NCBI RefSeq assembly: GCF_025548555.1
Contig: NZ_JAJLPA010000001.1
Span: 372,001-436,000 of the forward strand
Length of the DNA: 64,000 bases
Origin: Sphingomonas sp. A2-49
GTDB lineage: Bacteria; Pseudomonadota; Alphaproteobacteria; Sphingomonadales; Sphingomonadaceae
Direction of reading: 5' to 3'
Positions within the stretch are counted from its first letter, which is position 1, and each line of letters begins with the position of its first letter. The position numbers and the translations under genes were made by a program. A model generated the notes under the pieces. That model did not search any database. It was given only the letters and a program-made list of their open reading frames with translations, and had not been told where the DNA came from. Of this stretch, positions 46,352 through 55,472 are shown in pieces.

Positions 46352-46912
46352 TCAGGCCGTGCCCGTCGCCGCGGACAGCAGACGCGGGTCGATCCCCGCG
46401 GTCGCGAACGCCCCCGCCCAGCGCTCCGCCGCCGGCAGGTCGAACAGCAAGCCGGTGTCGCCGCCGAGATGGAACCAGCCGGGGCGCGACAATTCGCCGT
46501 CGAGCTGCCCCCCGCCCCAGCCGGCATAGCCGAGCGCGACCAGATAGCGCGTCGGCCCGCTGCCCGCGGCGATCGCGCGCAGGACGTCGAGCGTGCTCGA
46601 CAGCGCCCAGCGGCCCGCGACGTCGATCGTGTCCTGCCCGCTCCAGTCGGTCGAATGGACGACGAAACCGCGCCGCGGTTCGACCGGGCCGCCGAAATGC
46701 ACCGGAACGGCGGGCGCGGCGCCATGCGCGATGCCGAACTGGTCGAGCAGGTCGTGCAGCGTCAGCCCGTCGATCGTCGCGCCGACCCCGATCCCGATCG
46801 CGCCATCGGTGTCGTGCGCACAGATCGCGATCACGGCATGGTCGAAGCGCGGATCGGCCATGCCCGGCATCGCGAGTAGGAACTGGCCGGTGAGATAGAC
46901 GGGAGGCTGCAT
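46352..46912 (-). CDS. yqgE: YqgE/AlgH family protein
   Basis: A 186-residue protein of the YqgE/AlgH (DUF179) family. The start MQPPVYLTGQFLLAMPGMAD is the conserved N-terminus, with VIAICAHDTDGAIGIGV and GGPVEPRRGFVVHS following; WGGGQLDGEL near the C-terminus is also typical. AlgH was first tied to alginate regulation in Pseudomonas, but the biochemical role is unknown. It lies 86 bp upstream of ahcY on the same strand. Confidence 0.92.
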   Translation of the reverse strand: MQPPVYLTGQFLLAMPGMADPRFDHAVIAICAHDTDGAIGIGVGATIDGLTLHDLLDQFGIAHGAAPAVPVHFGGPVEPRRGFVVHSTDWSGQDTIDVAGRWALSSTLDVLRAIAAGSGPTRYLVALGYAGWGGGQLDGELSRPGWFHLGGDTGLLFDLPAAERWAGAFATAGIDPRLLSAATGTA

Positions 46913-47035
46913 CGCGCACGACCATAAGCGCAGCTGCGCCGCGCGCCATGCTTGAAATCGGGGCCGGTCCGCCCGACGTGTGGCGCGCACCGCCGCCCGG
47001 CGGCCCGCGCCCCTCGTGTTCCGGAGACTGCCCAG

Positions 47036-47515
47036 ATGACGATCACCGTCGGCGACACCCTGCCCAGCGCCACCCTCGTGAAGGTCACGCCCGACGGCCC
47101 GGATCAGGTCGATACGCACGCCTTCTTCGCCGGCCGGACCGTCGCGCTCTTCGCGGTGCCCGGCGCGTTCACGCCGACCTGCTCCGCAAAGCACCTGCCC
47201 GGCTTCGTCGAGAAGCGCGAGGAACTGAAGGCGAAGGGCGTCGACGAGATCGCCTGCACCTCGGTCAACGACGCCTTCGTGCTCGCCGCCTGGGCGAAGT
47301 CCGCCGACGCCGACGGCGTCACCATGCTGGCCGACGGCAACGGCGACTTCGCCGAGGCGCTGGGCCTGGCGATGGACGGCAGCAAGTTCGGCATGGGCAA
47401 GCGCAGCCAGCGCTACACGATGCTGGTCGAAGACGGCGTCGTGAAGCAGCTGCACGTCGAGGCACCCGGCGAATTCAAGGTCAGCAGCGCCGAATATCTG
47501 CTCGGCGAACTGTAG
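47036..47515 (+). CDS. Prx5-type peroxiredoxin
   Basis: A 159-residue peroxidase that reduces H2O2 and organic peroxides. The active site is PGAFTPTCSAKHLPGF with peroxidatic Cys49, the classic PxxxTxxC of the Prx5 group. The sequence has other cysteines but no obvious resolving partner at the usual site, so glutaredoxin, thioredoxin or glutathione may regenerate it. It follows a GGAG ribosome-binding site. Divergent from yqgE, with 123 bp between starts. Confidence 0.93.
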   Translation: MTITVGDTLPSATLVKVTPDGPDQVDTHAFFAGRTVALFAVPGAFTPTCSAKHLPGFVEKREELKAKGVDEIACTSVNDAFVLAAWAKSADADGVTMLADGNGDFAEALGLAMDGSKFGMGKRSQRYTMLVEDGVVKQLHVEAPGEFKVSSAEYLLGEL

Positions 47516-47530
47516 AACCCACGCCTCATC

Positions 47531-47640
47531 GGCACGGGGGAGGGGCACCGAGAAGCGGTGACGAAGGGGCGGCCCGGCAGGGAAAGCCGGTGATGCTGCC
47601 CCCCGCCATCCGCCGTGCGGACGGTCCCCCTCCCCGTGCC
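47531..47640. repeat. intergenic inverted repeat, REP-like
   Basis: In the 181-bp gap between the peroxiredoxin and amn genes, GGCACGGGGGAGGGG (47531-47545) pairs with CCCCTCCCCGTGCC (near 47627-47640), about 80 bp apart. The C/G-rich arms resemble alphaproteobacterial palindromic intergenic elements. No gene is seen inside. Confidence 0.55.
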
Positions 47641-47696
47641 GGGGAGGATTCGAGGCGCGTCTTGCCACCGTCATGCGCTTTGCGTAACCATCCGGG

Positions 47697-49133
47697 ATGA
47701 CAACCGCATCCCAGATCGTCGCGGACCTCGACCGCCTCTACCGCGCCTCGGTCGAGCGCCTTCAGGCCGCGCTCAACGCCTATCTGACCGACGGCACGCC
47801 ACCCTCGCCGCAGAGCCGCACCGACGGCTCGTTCGCCTATCCCGTCATCCATCTGCGCTACGCCAGCGTCGGTGATCGGCCCGCGCCCCTGCGCTCGTTC
47901 GGGCGGCTGGTGTCGCCGGGCGACTATACGATCAGCGTCACCAAGCCCGCGCTGTTCGCCGACTATCTGACCGAACAGCTGACGCTGCTGATCGAGGATT
48001 ACGACGTCGAGGTCGAGGCGGTGCCGGGTCGGCAGGAAATCCCCTTCCCCTACGTGCTCGACCCCGGCCACGCTCTCAGCCTCGACACCGTGTCGGCGAC
48101 CGAGCTCGCGCGGCATTTCCCGGCCACCGAACTCGCGCATATCGGCGACGAGATCGCCGACGGGCTGTGGATCGCGGAGGGCGGCACGCGCCCGCTCGCG
48201 CTGTTCGACGCCTTGCGCACCGATTTCAGCCTCGCGCGCCTGCGCCACTATATGGGCACGCCGTCCGAACACACGCAGCGCTTCGTCCTGTTCACCAACT
48301 ATCACCGCTACGTCGACGAATTCGTCCGCTGGGGCGCATCGCAGCTCGGTCCGGAGAGCCGGTTCACCGCGCTGTCGGGCGCCGGCAACATCGTCATCGA
48401 CAATCCCGGCGACGTCGACAAGCTGGTCAACGACAGCGCGTGGCGGCGGCACCAGATGCCCGCCTATCACCTGATGGCGGACGATCGCACCGGCATCACG
48501 CTGGTCAACATCGGCGTGGGACCCTCGAACGCCAAGACGATCTGCGACCATCTCGCGGTGATGCGGCCGGAGGCGTGGCTGATGATCGGCCATTGCGGCG
48601 GCCTGCGCCCCTCGCAACGGATCGGCGACTATGTGCTGGCGCACGCCTATCTGCGCGACGATCACGTCCTCGACGACGTGCTGCCGCCCGAGATCCCGGT
48701 GCCCGCGATCGCCGAGGTGCAGCAGGCGCTCGCCCGCGCATCGGAGATCGTCAGCGGCCAGTCGGGCGAGGAGCTGAAGCGCCGCCTGCGCACCGGCACG
48801 ATCGTGACCACCGACGACCGCAACTGGGAATTGCGCTATTCCGCCTCGGCGCTGCGCTTCTCGCTCAGTCGTGCGGTCGGCATCGACATGGAATCGGCGA
48901 CGATCGCGGCGCAGGGCTATCGCTTCCGCGTTCCCTACGGCACGCTGCTCTGCGTCTCGGACAAGCCGCTGCACGGCGAACTGAAGCTGCCCGGACAAGC
49001 GAACCGCTTCTACGAACGCGCGATCAGCGAGCATATGCGGATCGGGATCGAGACGTGCGAACAGCTGCGGCTGGAGGGCGAGAAGCTGCACAGCCGCAAG
49101 TTGCGCGCGTTCGACGAGCCGCCGTTCCGCTGA
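47697..49133 (+). CDS. amn: AMP nucleosidase
   Basis: A 478-residue enzyme that hydrolyses AMP to adenine and ribose 5-phosphate, used to adjust adenylate pools. The N-terminal regulatory region (about 1-180) precedes a purine-nucleoside-phosphorylase-like catalytic domain with GVGPSNAKTICDHLAVMRP, MIGHCGGLRPSQRIGDYV and GIDMESATIAAQGYRFRVP. The DMES motif holds the acidic and substrate-binding residues of this superfamily. Length matches the E. coli type. It is followed 62 bp later by the H1-like gene. Confidence 0.95.
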   Translation: MTTASQIVADLDRLYRASVERLQAALNAYLTDGTPPSPQSRTDGSFAYPVIHLRYASVGDRPAPLRSFGRLVSPGDYTISVTKPALFADYLTEQLTLLIEDYDVEVEAVPGRQEIPFPYVLDPGHALSLDTVSATELARHFPATELAHIGDEIADGLWIAEGGTRPLALFDALRTDFSLARLRHYMGTPSEHTQRFVLFTNYHRYVDEFVRWGASQLGPESRFTALSGAGNIVIDNPGDVDKLVNDSAWRRHQMPAYHLMADDRTGITLVNIGVGPSNAKTICDHLAVMRPEAWLMIGHCGGLRPSQRIGDYVLAHAYLRDDHVLDDVLPPEIPVPAIAEVQQALARASEIVSGQSGEELKRRLRTGTIVTTDDRNWELRYSASALRFSLSRAVGIDMESATIAAQGYRFRVPYGTLLCVSDKPLHGELKLPGQANRFYERAISEHMRIGIETCEQLRLEGEKLHSRKLRAFDEPPFR

Positions 49134-49139
49134 GCGACT

Positions 49140-49164
49140 GGAAACGAACCGGCCGCAGTGCGTT
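49140..49164 (+). promoter_or_regulatory. candidate EcfG-type stress promoter
   Basis: GGAAA (49140-49144), 16 nt, CGTT (49161-49164). The EcfG general-stress consensus of alphaproteobacteria is close to GGAAC-N16/17-CGTT, so the -35 differs by one base. It lies 32 bp before the H1-like start. No EcfG, NepR or PhyR gene is in the window. Confidence 0.35.
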
Positions 49165-49195
49165 ACGCTCCCGAATCAATCAGGGAGCTGACGCC

Positions 49196-49747
49196 GTGGC
49201 CGACGACACCAACGACACGCCGAAGACCGACACCCCCGCCACGCCGCGCCGCCGCGCACCGCGCAAGACGAGCACCGCGCGCAGCACCCCGGCGAAGGCC
49301 ACCAAGCCGCGCACCCCGCGCACCAAGCCGGCCGATGCGTCGACGCCCGACACGGTCGAGGCCGCCGTCAGCGACGTCGCGGCCAAGACGACGCGCCGCG
49401 TGAAGGCTGCCGCGACCAAGGCGGAGAGCGGCGTCTCTGCCGCCGCCAAGGCGGTGAAGCCCCGGTCCACCAAGCGCGCCGCGGCCCGCCCGGCGGCGAA
49501 GAAGACCCCGGCGAAGAAGTCCACGGCCGCGCGCGCCGCGGACAAGGTCGGTGGCAAATGGGGCGTCGCCGCGAGCGTCGCGGGAGTCGCCGCGGTCGGT
49601 GCCGCCGCCGCCGCCGCGCTGCTATCGCTTCGTGGCAGCACGCCGAAGGATGGCGCCCGCAAGGCTCACGCCCCCGACGGCAAGGACGCCTCCAAGTCGT
49701 TTCAGGCCGGGATCGCCGACGAGAACACGGTGCCCGACAAGGTGTAG
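49196..49747 (+). CDS. histone H1-like Ala/Lys/Pro-rich protein with membrane segment
   Basis: A 183-residue protein with GTG start. Residues about 1-120 are rich in Lys, Ala, Thr and Pro with short repeats (KTSTARSTPAKATKPRTPRT, AAKKTPAKKSTAARA), like bacterial histone-H1 proteins that bind DNA. Residues about 122-146 form a hydrophobic Ala/Val segment (WGVAASVAGVAAVGAAAAA), then a short acidic tail. It may tie the nucleoid to the membrane or be a stress protein; this is inference. GGGAG lies 9 nt before the start and an EcfG-like promoter lies upstream. Confidence 0.75.
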   Translation: MADDTNDTPKTDTPATPRRRAPRKTSTARSTPAKATKPRTPRTKPADASTPDTVEAAVSDVAAKTTRRVKAAATKAESGVSAAAKAVKPRSTKRAAARPAAKKTPAKKSTAARAADKVGGKWGVAASVAGVAAVGAAAAAALLSLRGSTPKDGARKAHAPDGKDASKSFQAGIADENTVPDKV

Positions 49748-50005
49748 GCGCGGGCGCCGGTGGGATGGTGTCCGTCCCCCGGCGCGCCGGCGGGACGCCG
49801 GTCGTGATTGCGGGCGGCACGGCTTGGATCGCTTCGGCCGCATCCCGTCACCCCGACGAATTCCGGATGCACGTCGCCGGAAACGCCCGCGCTGCCGAAA
49901 CTACGCGTGGCACCCATCTGGCAGGCCCCGCGCGGTTGCCCGTGGAACGCCCGCCCCACGGGCCGGGCGCGGGCACAATGCCCGCCCGACCCGCAGGGCG
50001 CCGTC

Positions 50006-51853
50006 TCACCAGCCGGTGGGTTTGCCCTTGTTCTGCTTGTCGAGCCACGCCTTCAGCGGCGCGAAATAGTCGACCAGCGCCTTGCCCGACATCTGGCGGC
50101 TGCCCGTCATCACCTGCAACGCGTCCGGCCACGGCTTCGACTGGCCCATGCTGAGCATCGCGTTCAGTTTCTCGCCGACCGCCTTGTTGCCGTAGAACGA
50201 ACAGCGGTGCAGCGGCCCCTTCCAGCCGGCCTGATCGCACGCCGCCTTGTAGAACTGGAACTGCAGCACCCGCGCCAGGAAATAGCGCGTGTACGGCACC
50301 GTCGCGGGGATATGGTATTTCGCGCCCGCATCGAACTTGCTCTCGTCGCGCGCGACCGGCGGGCGGATGCCCTGATAGCGCAGCCGCAGCGCGTCCCAGC
50401 CCTTCTGGTAATCGCCCGATCCGATCTTGCCCGAAAATACGTCCCAGCGCCATTTGTCGACCAGCAGCCCGAACGGCAGGAACGCCACCTTGTCCATCGC
50501 CTGACGCAGCAGCAGGCCGATATCCTTGTCGGCGCTCGGCACCTGCGCCTGGTCGAGCAGGCCGATCTTGACGAGGTAATCCGGCGTGATCGACAGCGCG
50601 ACGGTATCGCCGATCGCCTCGTGGAAACCGTCGTTGGCGCCGTTCTTGTACAGATACGGCTGCGCCTTGTACGCGCGCTGATAGTAATTGTGGCCCAGTT
50701 CGTGGTGGATGGTGACGAAATCGTCGCCGTTGACCTTGGTGCACATCTTGATGCGGATATCGTCCATATTGTCGATATCCCAGGCCGAGGCGTGACAGAT
50801 CACCTCGCGGTCGGCGGGCTTGGTGATCTGCGAGCGCTGCCAGAACGTCTCGGGCAGGGGTGCGAAGCCGAGCGAGGAATAAAAGGCCTCGCCCTGCTTC
50901 ACCATGCGCAGCGGGTCGTAGCCCTTCGCTTTCAGCAGCTCGCCGGTGTCGTAGCCGACGTCGCCCGCGCCCTTGGGCGCGACGATGTCATAGATGTTGC
51001 CCCATTCCTGTGCCCACATGTTGCCGAGCAGGTCGCTGCGGATCGGCCCCGTCTTGGCCTGCACCGCATCGCCGTATTTCTCGTTCAGCTTCCAGCGCAC
51101 ATAGGTGTGGAGCGACAGGTAGAGGGGCTCGACCTCCTTCCAGATCCGGTCGGTCAGCGCCTCGAACTGCTGCGGGGTCATGTCGTATCCCGCGCGCCAC
51201 ATCGCGCCGACGTCGTCGAACCCCAGTTCCTTGGCGCCCGCGTTCGAGATCGCGGTCATCCGGGTATAGTCCTTGCGCATCGGCGCGCCGACATTGTCGT
51301 TCCAGCTGACCCACATCTCCTGCAACTTGGCGGGATCGCGGCTGGTGCCCATCGCCGCCTCGATGTCCGACCCGTTGATCGGCTTGCCGTCGAGCGTACC
51401 CTTGCCCTTGCCGTAGTTCGACGACATCCGCGTCGTCAGCGTCGCGAGCTCGGTCGCGGCACCGGGCGTGGTCGGCGCGGGCAGGCCGACGCCGTTCTTG
51501 AGCAGGTCGAGCTTGCGGCGGGTATCGCCCGACACACCGGCGACGCCATTGAAGCGCGCCGCCCCCTTCGCCCATTGCACCGCCTTTTCGGTCAGCTCCG
51601 CGCCCGATTTCGCCGCGAGCGCATCGGTGTCGTCGGTGATGTAGGTCGCGTTGACCCAGGCGGTCTGCTGGGCGGGGACGGACAGCGCCGCCGCCTCCGT
51701 CTCGACCGTGGCGACATAGGCGTCCGCCTCCGCCGCCGTGGCGGGGGTGGAGGAAGGGGCCGAAGCGGCGGGAGCGGCGGGAGCGGCGGTCTGCGCGGAA
51801 ACCGGCACGGCAACGAGCGCCACGGCGAGCGCGGCGGTGGAAACGAGACGCAT
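50006..51853 (-). CDS. exported M2 family zinc dipeptidyl-carboxypeptidase-like protein
   Basis: A 615-residue protein related to angiotensin-converting enzyme, which removes C-terminal dipeptides. A signal peptide (MRLVSTAALAVALVAVPVSA) precedes an Ala/Pro linker. The zinc site is HHELGHNYY at about residue 383 with the third ligand in FHEAIGD. The ORF could start 8 codons earlier, but the Arg-rich signal start fits best. In sphingomonads such enzymes are thought to aid peptide use; substrate unknown. A 258-bp gap to the convergent H1-like gene holds nothing I can recognise. Confidence 0.95.
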   Translation of the reverse strand: MRLVSTAALAVALVAVPVSAQTAAPAAPAASAPSSTPATAAEADAYVATVETEAAALSVPAQQTAWVNATYITDDTDALAAKSGAELTEKAVQWAKGAARFNGVAGVSGDTRRKLDLLKNGVGLPAPTTPGAATELATLTTRMSSNYGKGKGTLDGKPINGSDIEAAMGTSRDPAKLQEMWVSWNDNVGAPMRKDYTRMTAISNAGAKELGFDDVGAMWRAGYDMTPQQFEALTDRIWKEVEPLYLSLHTYVRWKLNEKYGDAVQAKTGPIRSDLLGNMWAQEWGNIYDIVAPKGAGDVGYDTGELLKAKGYDPLRMVKQGEAFYSSLGFAPLPETFWQRSQITKPADREVICHASAWDIDNMDDIRIKMCTKVNGDDFVTIHHELGHNYYQRAYKAQPYLYKNGANDGFHEAIGDTVALSITPDYLVKIGLLDQAQVPSADKDIGLLLRQAMDKVAFLPFGLLVDKWRWDVFSGKIGSGDYQKGWDALRLRYQGIRPPVARDESKFDAGAKYHIPATVPYTRYFLARVLQFQFYKAACDQAGWKGPLHRCSFYGNKAVGEKLNAMLSMGQSKPWPDALQVMTGSRQMSGKALVDYFAPLKAWLDKQNKGKPTGW

Positions 51854-51915
51854 GGAAACAAAACCCCTGACAGACATCGTGTTGCCGTCAGGATGGGCGC
51901 GTCACCCCGTCGCGG

Positions 51916-52677
51916 TCAAGCCGCCAGGAAATCGGCGATCGCCTGGCCCAGCTCGGGCTTGGTGACCGCGCTCATGTGGCCGCCCGGAACCTCGCGATAG
52001 ACCGCATTGGGCAGGGCATCGGCCAGCGCCGCGCCCGATCCGTTGTCGTCGTCCTCGGCGCCGGTAACGACCGCGGTTGGTATCGCGATGGCGTCGAGCG
52101 CCGCGCGTGGCGTGTCCACGAACGTATCGAGGACGCGCAGCAGCGCGACCGGATCGCCGCCGGTGGTCTTCAGGAAAGCCTCGGTCATCCATTCGTTCGA
52201 ACCGCGCTCGAAGCTGCCGGGATTGGTCAGCACGCGGCGGAAATAGTCGCCGCGGCCCGCCGTGCGCAGGATGCCGGTCAGCCCCATGCCGGACAGCACC
52301 GCCCGCCGCGGCGTCGCCCCGTTCGCCAGCATCCGCATCGTCGTCCGCCCGCCCAGCGAATAGCCGCCCAGGTCGTAGTCGGTAAGGCCGAGATGCGCGA
52401 CCAGCGCCAGCCCGTCGCGCATCAGCGCATCGGGCGGATAGGCGGCGGCATCGTGCGGCCGGTCGCTCGATCCATGGCCGCGCAGGTCGGGCATGATGAC
52501 CCGGAACCCCCGCGCCGCGAGCTTGGCGGCATGGCCGAACTTCAGCCAGTTGACCTCCGCGGTCGAGAAATAGCCGTGGATCAGGATCGCCGGCCGGCCC
52601 TCGCCCAGTTCGCGCCAGGCGATGCGGGTGCCGTCGAAACTGGCGAAATACTGGGGTTCGATCGGGGATTCGGCCAC
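51916..52677 (-). CDS. alpha/beta hydrolase
   Basis: A 253-residue serine hydrolase. The oxyanion strand is AILIHGYFS, the nucleophile elbow is YDLGGYSLGGRTTM (Gly-x-Ser-x-Gly), and the late GGHMSAVTKPEL carries the catalytic His. A long upstream extension back to 52857 exists but its first 60 residues look unlike the family and overlap a divergent promoter region, so the GTG at 52677 (frame VAESPIEPQYFASFDGTRI) was taken. The real start is not certain. Ester or haloalkane-type substrates are possible; none can be chosen. Confidence 0.85.
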   Translation of the reverse strand: MAESPIEPQYFASFDGTRIAWRELGEGRPAILIHGYFSTAEVNWLKFGHAAKLAARGFRVIMPDLRGHGSSDRPHDAAAYPPDALMRDGLALVAHLGLTDYDLGGYSLGGRTTMRMLANGATPRRAVLSGMGLTGILRTAGRGDYFRRVLTNPGSFERGSNEWMTEAFLKTTGGDPVALLRVLDTFVDTPRAALDAIAIPTAVVTGAEDDDNGSGAALADALPNAVYREVPGGHMSAVTKPELGQAIADFLAA

Positions 52678-52865
52678 GGGTGCGATCCATTCTTTGGCAG
52701 GTGCCGCGCGATTGGTTCGGAAAGCGGCGCGTGTCCAGCCCCCGCGCGGCGGGCGTCGCGGGTCAACGGCGCGGGCGATCGCGACGGCGCAGATGACCAG
52801 GCCAGCAATGGCCTTCCCAAGCGGCGGGGAAAGGCATACTCTCCTTTCAAAATACAAGGAGAGCG

Positions 52866-53129
52866 ATGATGACCGAAGGTCTGCAATCCCGGCAGGGCGA
52901 CGAAAGCCTGGTGATCCTCCAGAGCTTGCTCTGCCTGCTGCGCGAGAAGAACCTGCTCAGCCGCGCCGATATCGAGGAGCTGACCGACCGGGTCGCGATG
53001 CGCGCCGCGCAGGCCGAACGCGACCCCCTGCCCTGCTGCGCCGAGGCGACGCAGGCCGCCGCGCGCGAGATGGCGCGGATCGGCAGCTATGTCGGCCAGC
53101 ATTACGGCGGCAAGCACCGCCGCCTCTGA
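52866..53129 (+). CDS. hypothetical helical protein
   Basis: An 87-residue cytosolic protein with a strong AAGGAGAG ribosome-binding site. It is mainly helical (VILQSLLCLLREKNLLSRAD, then IEELTDRVAMRAAQ) with a Cys-Cys pair in LPCCAEATQ. No recognised family. It is divergent from the hydrolase and convergent with the GFA gene, 12 bp away. Nothing in the context suggests a job. Confidence 0.7.
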   Translation: MMTEGLQSRQGDESLVILQSLLCLLREKNLLSRADIEELTDRVAMRAAQAERDPLPCCAEATQAAAREMARIGSYVGQHYGGKHRRL

Positions 53130-53141
53130 TCCCGTCCGCCG

Positions 53142-53585
53142 TCAGATCGAGGTGCGTGCCGCCAGCCGCGCCAGCGACGCGAGCGGCGCCGCTTCCTCCC
53201 AGACCTCGGCATCGACCGGCAGGATCACCCACGGCTGCTTGCTCCGGACCCAGATGTGCAGGGGAACGTCGATTCTCGCGCTGTCGTCGAGCGTACCCGC
53301 ACGGATATTGACGATCCCCGGGCGGGCGGCATTCCCGTTGTACAGACGTGTATGACAGGTCGGGCAGAAGCGCTGCGTCGACACGCGGCCCATCGGATTG
53401 ACGAACGCATATTCGACCACGACGCCGTCGACGCGCAGATCCGCTTCCGGCACGAAGAATTGCGTCGAAAACGCGCTGCCGGACCATGTCTGGCAGTCGG
53501 TGCAGTGGCAGGCATAAGCGGCGGGGAGCGCCGACCGATCGACGGCATACCGCACCGCACCGCACCGGCATCCCCCGCGTATCAC
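53142..53585 (-). CDS. GFA (CENP-V) family protein
   Basis: A 147-residue zinc-binding protein of the glutathione-dependent formaldehyde-activating enzyme-like (Gfa/CENP-V) family. Zinc ligand sets are visible as CRCG near the N-terminus, CHCTDCQTW and CPTCHTRLY. Its actual reaction is often unknown; the formaldehyde role of the type member is itself debated. The likely GTG start sits 1 bp beyond the asd stop, so it is translationally linked to asd. Confidence 0.88.
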   Translation of the reverse strand: MIRGGCRCGAVRYAVDRSALPAAYACHCTDCQTWSGSAFSTQFFVPEADLRVDGVVVEYAFVNPMGRVSTQRFCPTCHTRLYNGNAARPGIVNIRAGTLDDSARIDVPLHIWVRSKQPWVILPVDAEVWEEAAPLASLARLAARTSI

Positions 53586-53586
53586 G

Positions 53587-54615
53587 TCACCCCGCCTTCT
53601 TGAGATGCCGCCGGCCGAGCAGCTCCGCGATCTGGACCGCGTTGAGCGCAGCGCCCTTGCGAAGGTTGTCGCTGACGCACCACAGGTTGAGGCCGTTCTC
53701 GACGGTCGGATCCTCGCGCACGCGGCTGACGTAGGTCGCATCGTCGCCCGCCGCCTCGATCGGGGTGACGTATCCGCCGTCCTCGTGCTTGTCGATCAGC
53801 ATGATCCCCGGCGCCTCGCGCAGGATGCGCTTGGCGTCCTCGGCGCTGATCTCGTTCTCGAACTCGATGTTGATCGATTCGGAATGGCCGACGAAGACGG
53901 GCACGCGCACGCAGGTCGCGGTCACCTTGACCTTGGGGTCGAGGATCTTCTTGGTCTCCACCACCATCTTCCATTCCTCCTTGGTCGATCCGTCGTCCAG
54001 GAAACTGTCGATGTGCGGGATCACGTTGAACGCGATCTGCTTGGTGAACTTGCGCGGTTCGGCGGGGTCGCCGACGAAGATGTTGCGGCTCTGTTCGAAC
54101 AATTCGTCCATCCCCGCCTTGCCCGCGCCGGATACGGATTGGTAGGTCGCCACGACGACGCGCCGTATCGTCGCCGCGTCGTGCAGCGGCTTCAGCGCCA
54201 CGACCATCTGCGCGGTCGAGCAATTGGGGTTGGCGATGATGTTGCGCGCCTTGTACCCGTCGATGGCGGCGGCGTTCACCTCCGGCACGATCAGCGGCAC
54301 GTCGGGATCCATCCGGTACAGCGACGAATTGTCGATCACGGTGCAGCCGGCGGCGGCGAACTTCGGCGCATAGACCTTGGTCGCCTCGCTCCCGATCGCG
54401 AACAGCGCCATGTCCCAGCCGGCGGGATCGAAATGCTCGATGTTCTGCACCTTGAGCATCTTGCCGGTGTCGCCGTATTCGATCTGCTCGCCCTGGCTGC
54501 GGCTCGACGCCAGCACGGCGATCTCGTCGAGCGGGAATTCGCGCTCGGCGAGGATGTTGACCATCTCGCGCCCGACATTGCCCGTCGCGCCCGCGACCAC
54601 CACCCGATACCCCAT
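53587..54615 (-). CDS. asd: aspartate-semialdehyde dehydrogenase
   Basis: A 342-residue NADPH enzyme that converts aspartyl phosphate to the semialdehyde used for lysine, threonine, methionine and diaminopimelate. The nucleotide-binding start is VVVAGATGNVGREMVNIL; the catalytic Cys is in NPNCSTAQM and the base in the following active-site block. The ATG at 54615 was preferred over an earlier one because GGAGAA lies 5 nt upstream. The GFA gene follows directly. Confidence 0.97.
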   Translation of the reverse strand: MGYRVVVAGATGNVGREMVNILAEREFPLDEIAVLASSRSQGEQIEYGDTGKMLKVQNIEHFDPAGWDMALFAIGSEATKVYAPKFAAAGCTVIDNSSLYRMDPDVPLIVPEVNAAAIDGYKARNIIANPNCSTAQMVVALKPLHDAATIRRVVVATYQSVSGAGKAGMDELFEQSRNIFVGDPAEPRKFTKQIAFNVIPHIDSFLDDGSTKEEWKMVVETKKILDPKVKVTATCVRVPVFVGHSESINIEFENEISAEDAKRILREAPGIMLIDKHEDGGYVTPIEAAGDDATYVSRVREDPTVENGLNLWCVSDNLRKGAALNAVQIAELLGRRHLKKAG

Positions 54616-54679
54616 CACATTCTCCATTCGTATGCGGCGAGCGCCTAATACGGTTGCGCGCCGAGGTCCATCGGCTTTG

Positions 54680-55396
54680 CTAATCGTGCGTGCTCAGCTG
54701 CCACGTCGCGTGGCCGATCCCGTGCACGCGCGCGAGGTGATCGACCAGCGCGTCGAGTTCGGCGTCGGCGACGTTGGTGCTGACCAGCGTCGCGGTCACG
54801 GCGACGCGATCCTCGCCGCGCGCATCCGTATCGAGTTCGGCGACGGGCAGGCTGGCGTTTTCCAAATGCGCCACCAGCATGTCGCCCATCGGTCCGGCCT
54901 GTCCGGGTGCGACCGTGATCGTGACCGTGTAGGTCGCCTCCACCGCATGGTCGGCGAGCGGGATGCGGTTGATCGCGTCGACCAGCGGCCGCAGCGCGGT
55001 GTTGGCGACGAGCACGACGATCGTCAGCAGTACCGCCTCCGCCACCATGTCCGACCCCGCGATCGTGCCCACCGCCGCCGAACACCACAGGGTCGCCGCG
55101 GTGTTGAGGCCGCGGACGTTCATCCCCTCCTTCATGATGACGCCGGCACCGAGGAAACCGATCCCCGACACGACATAGGCGATGACCCGGATCGATTCGA
55201 CGTCGCCGCCGAGCCGCTGGCCGAGGTCGACGAAGGCCGCCGCGCCGATCGCGACCAGCGCGTTGGTGCGCAACCCCGCGGTCCGCTGGCGGAATTGCCG
55301 CTCGGCGCCGATCGCGGTGCCGAGGACGAAGGCGGTGACGTAGCTGACCAGCGTGTCGAGGAACGGCCAGAGGTGGAACAGGGTCAGGAAGCGCAT
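54680..55396 (-). CDS. MgtC/SapB family membrane protein
   Basis: A 238-residue inner-membrane protein with about five N-terminal helices in the first 140 residues. The conserved MgtC signature is GAERQFRQRTAGLRTNALV; DLGQRLGGDVESIRVIAYVV and IGFLGAGVIM match as well. The C-terminal 90 residues are an ACT-like cytosolic domain with VTATLVSTN strands. In other bacteria MgtC affects Mg limitation and ATP synthase; the role here is not known. Confidence 0.92.
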   Translation of the reverse strand: MRFLTLFHLWPFLDTLVSYVTAFVLGTAIGAERQFRQRTAGLRTNALVAIGAAAFVDLGQRLGGDVESIRVIAYVVSGIGFLGAGVIMKEGMNVRGLNTAATLWCSAAVGTIAGSDMVAEAVLLTIVVLVANTALRPLVDAINRIPLADHAVEATYTVTITVAPGQAGPMGDMLVAHLENASLPVAELDTDARGEDRVAVTATLVSTNVADAELDALVDHLARVHGIGHATWQLSTHD

Positions 55397-55472
55397 GGCC
55401 GTCGCCCCTAGCCGCCCGCGATGACGAAATCACGTCGGCGTCCGGCCCCACCTGCGCCGATATCATCGCCGG

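Noticed and set aside
52677..52857. Extended N-terminus of the alpha/beta hydrolase with a helix-like segment
   Set aside because: The extra 60 residues are unlike the family and overlap the promoter region of the divergent 52866 gene.
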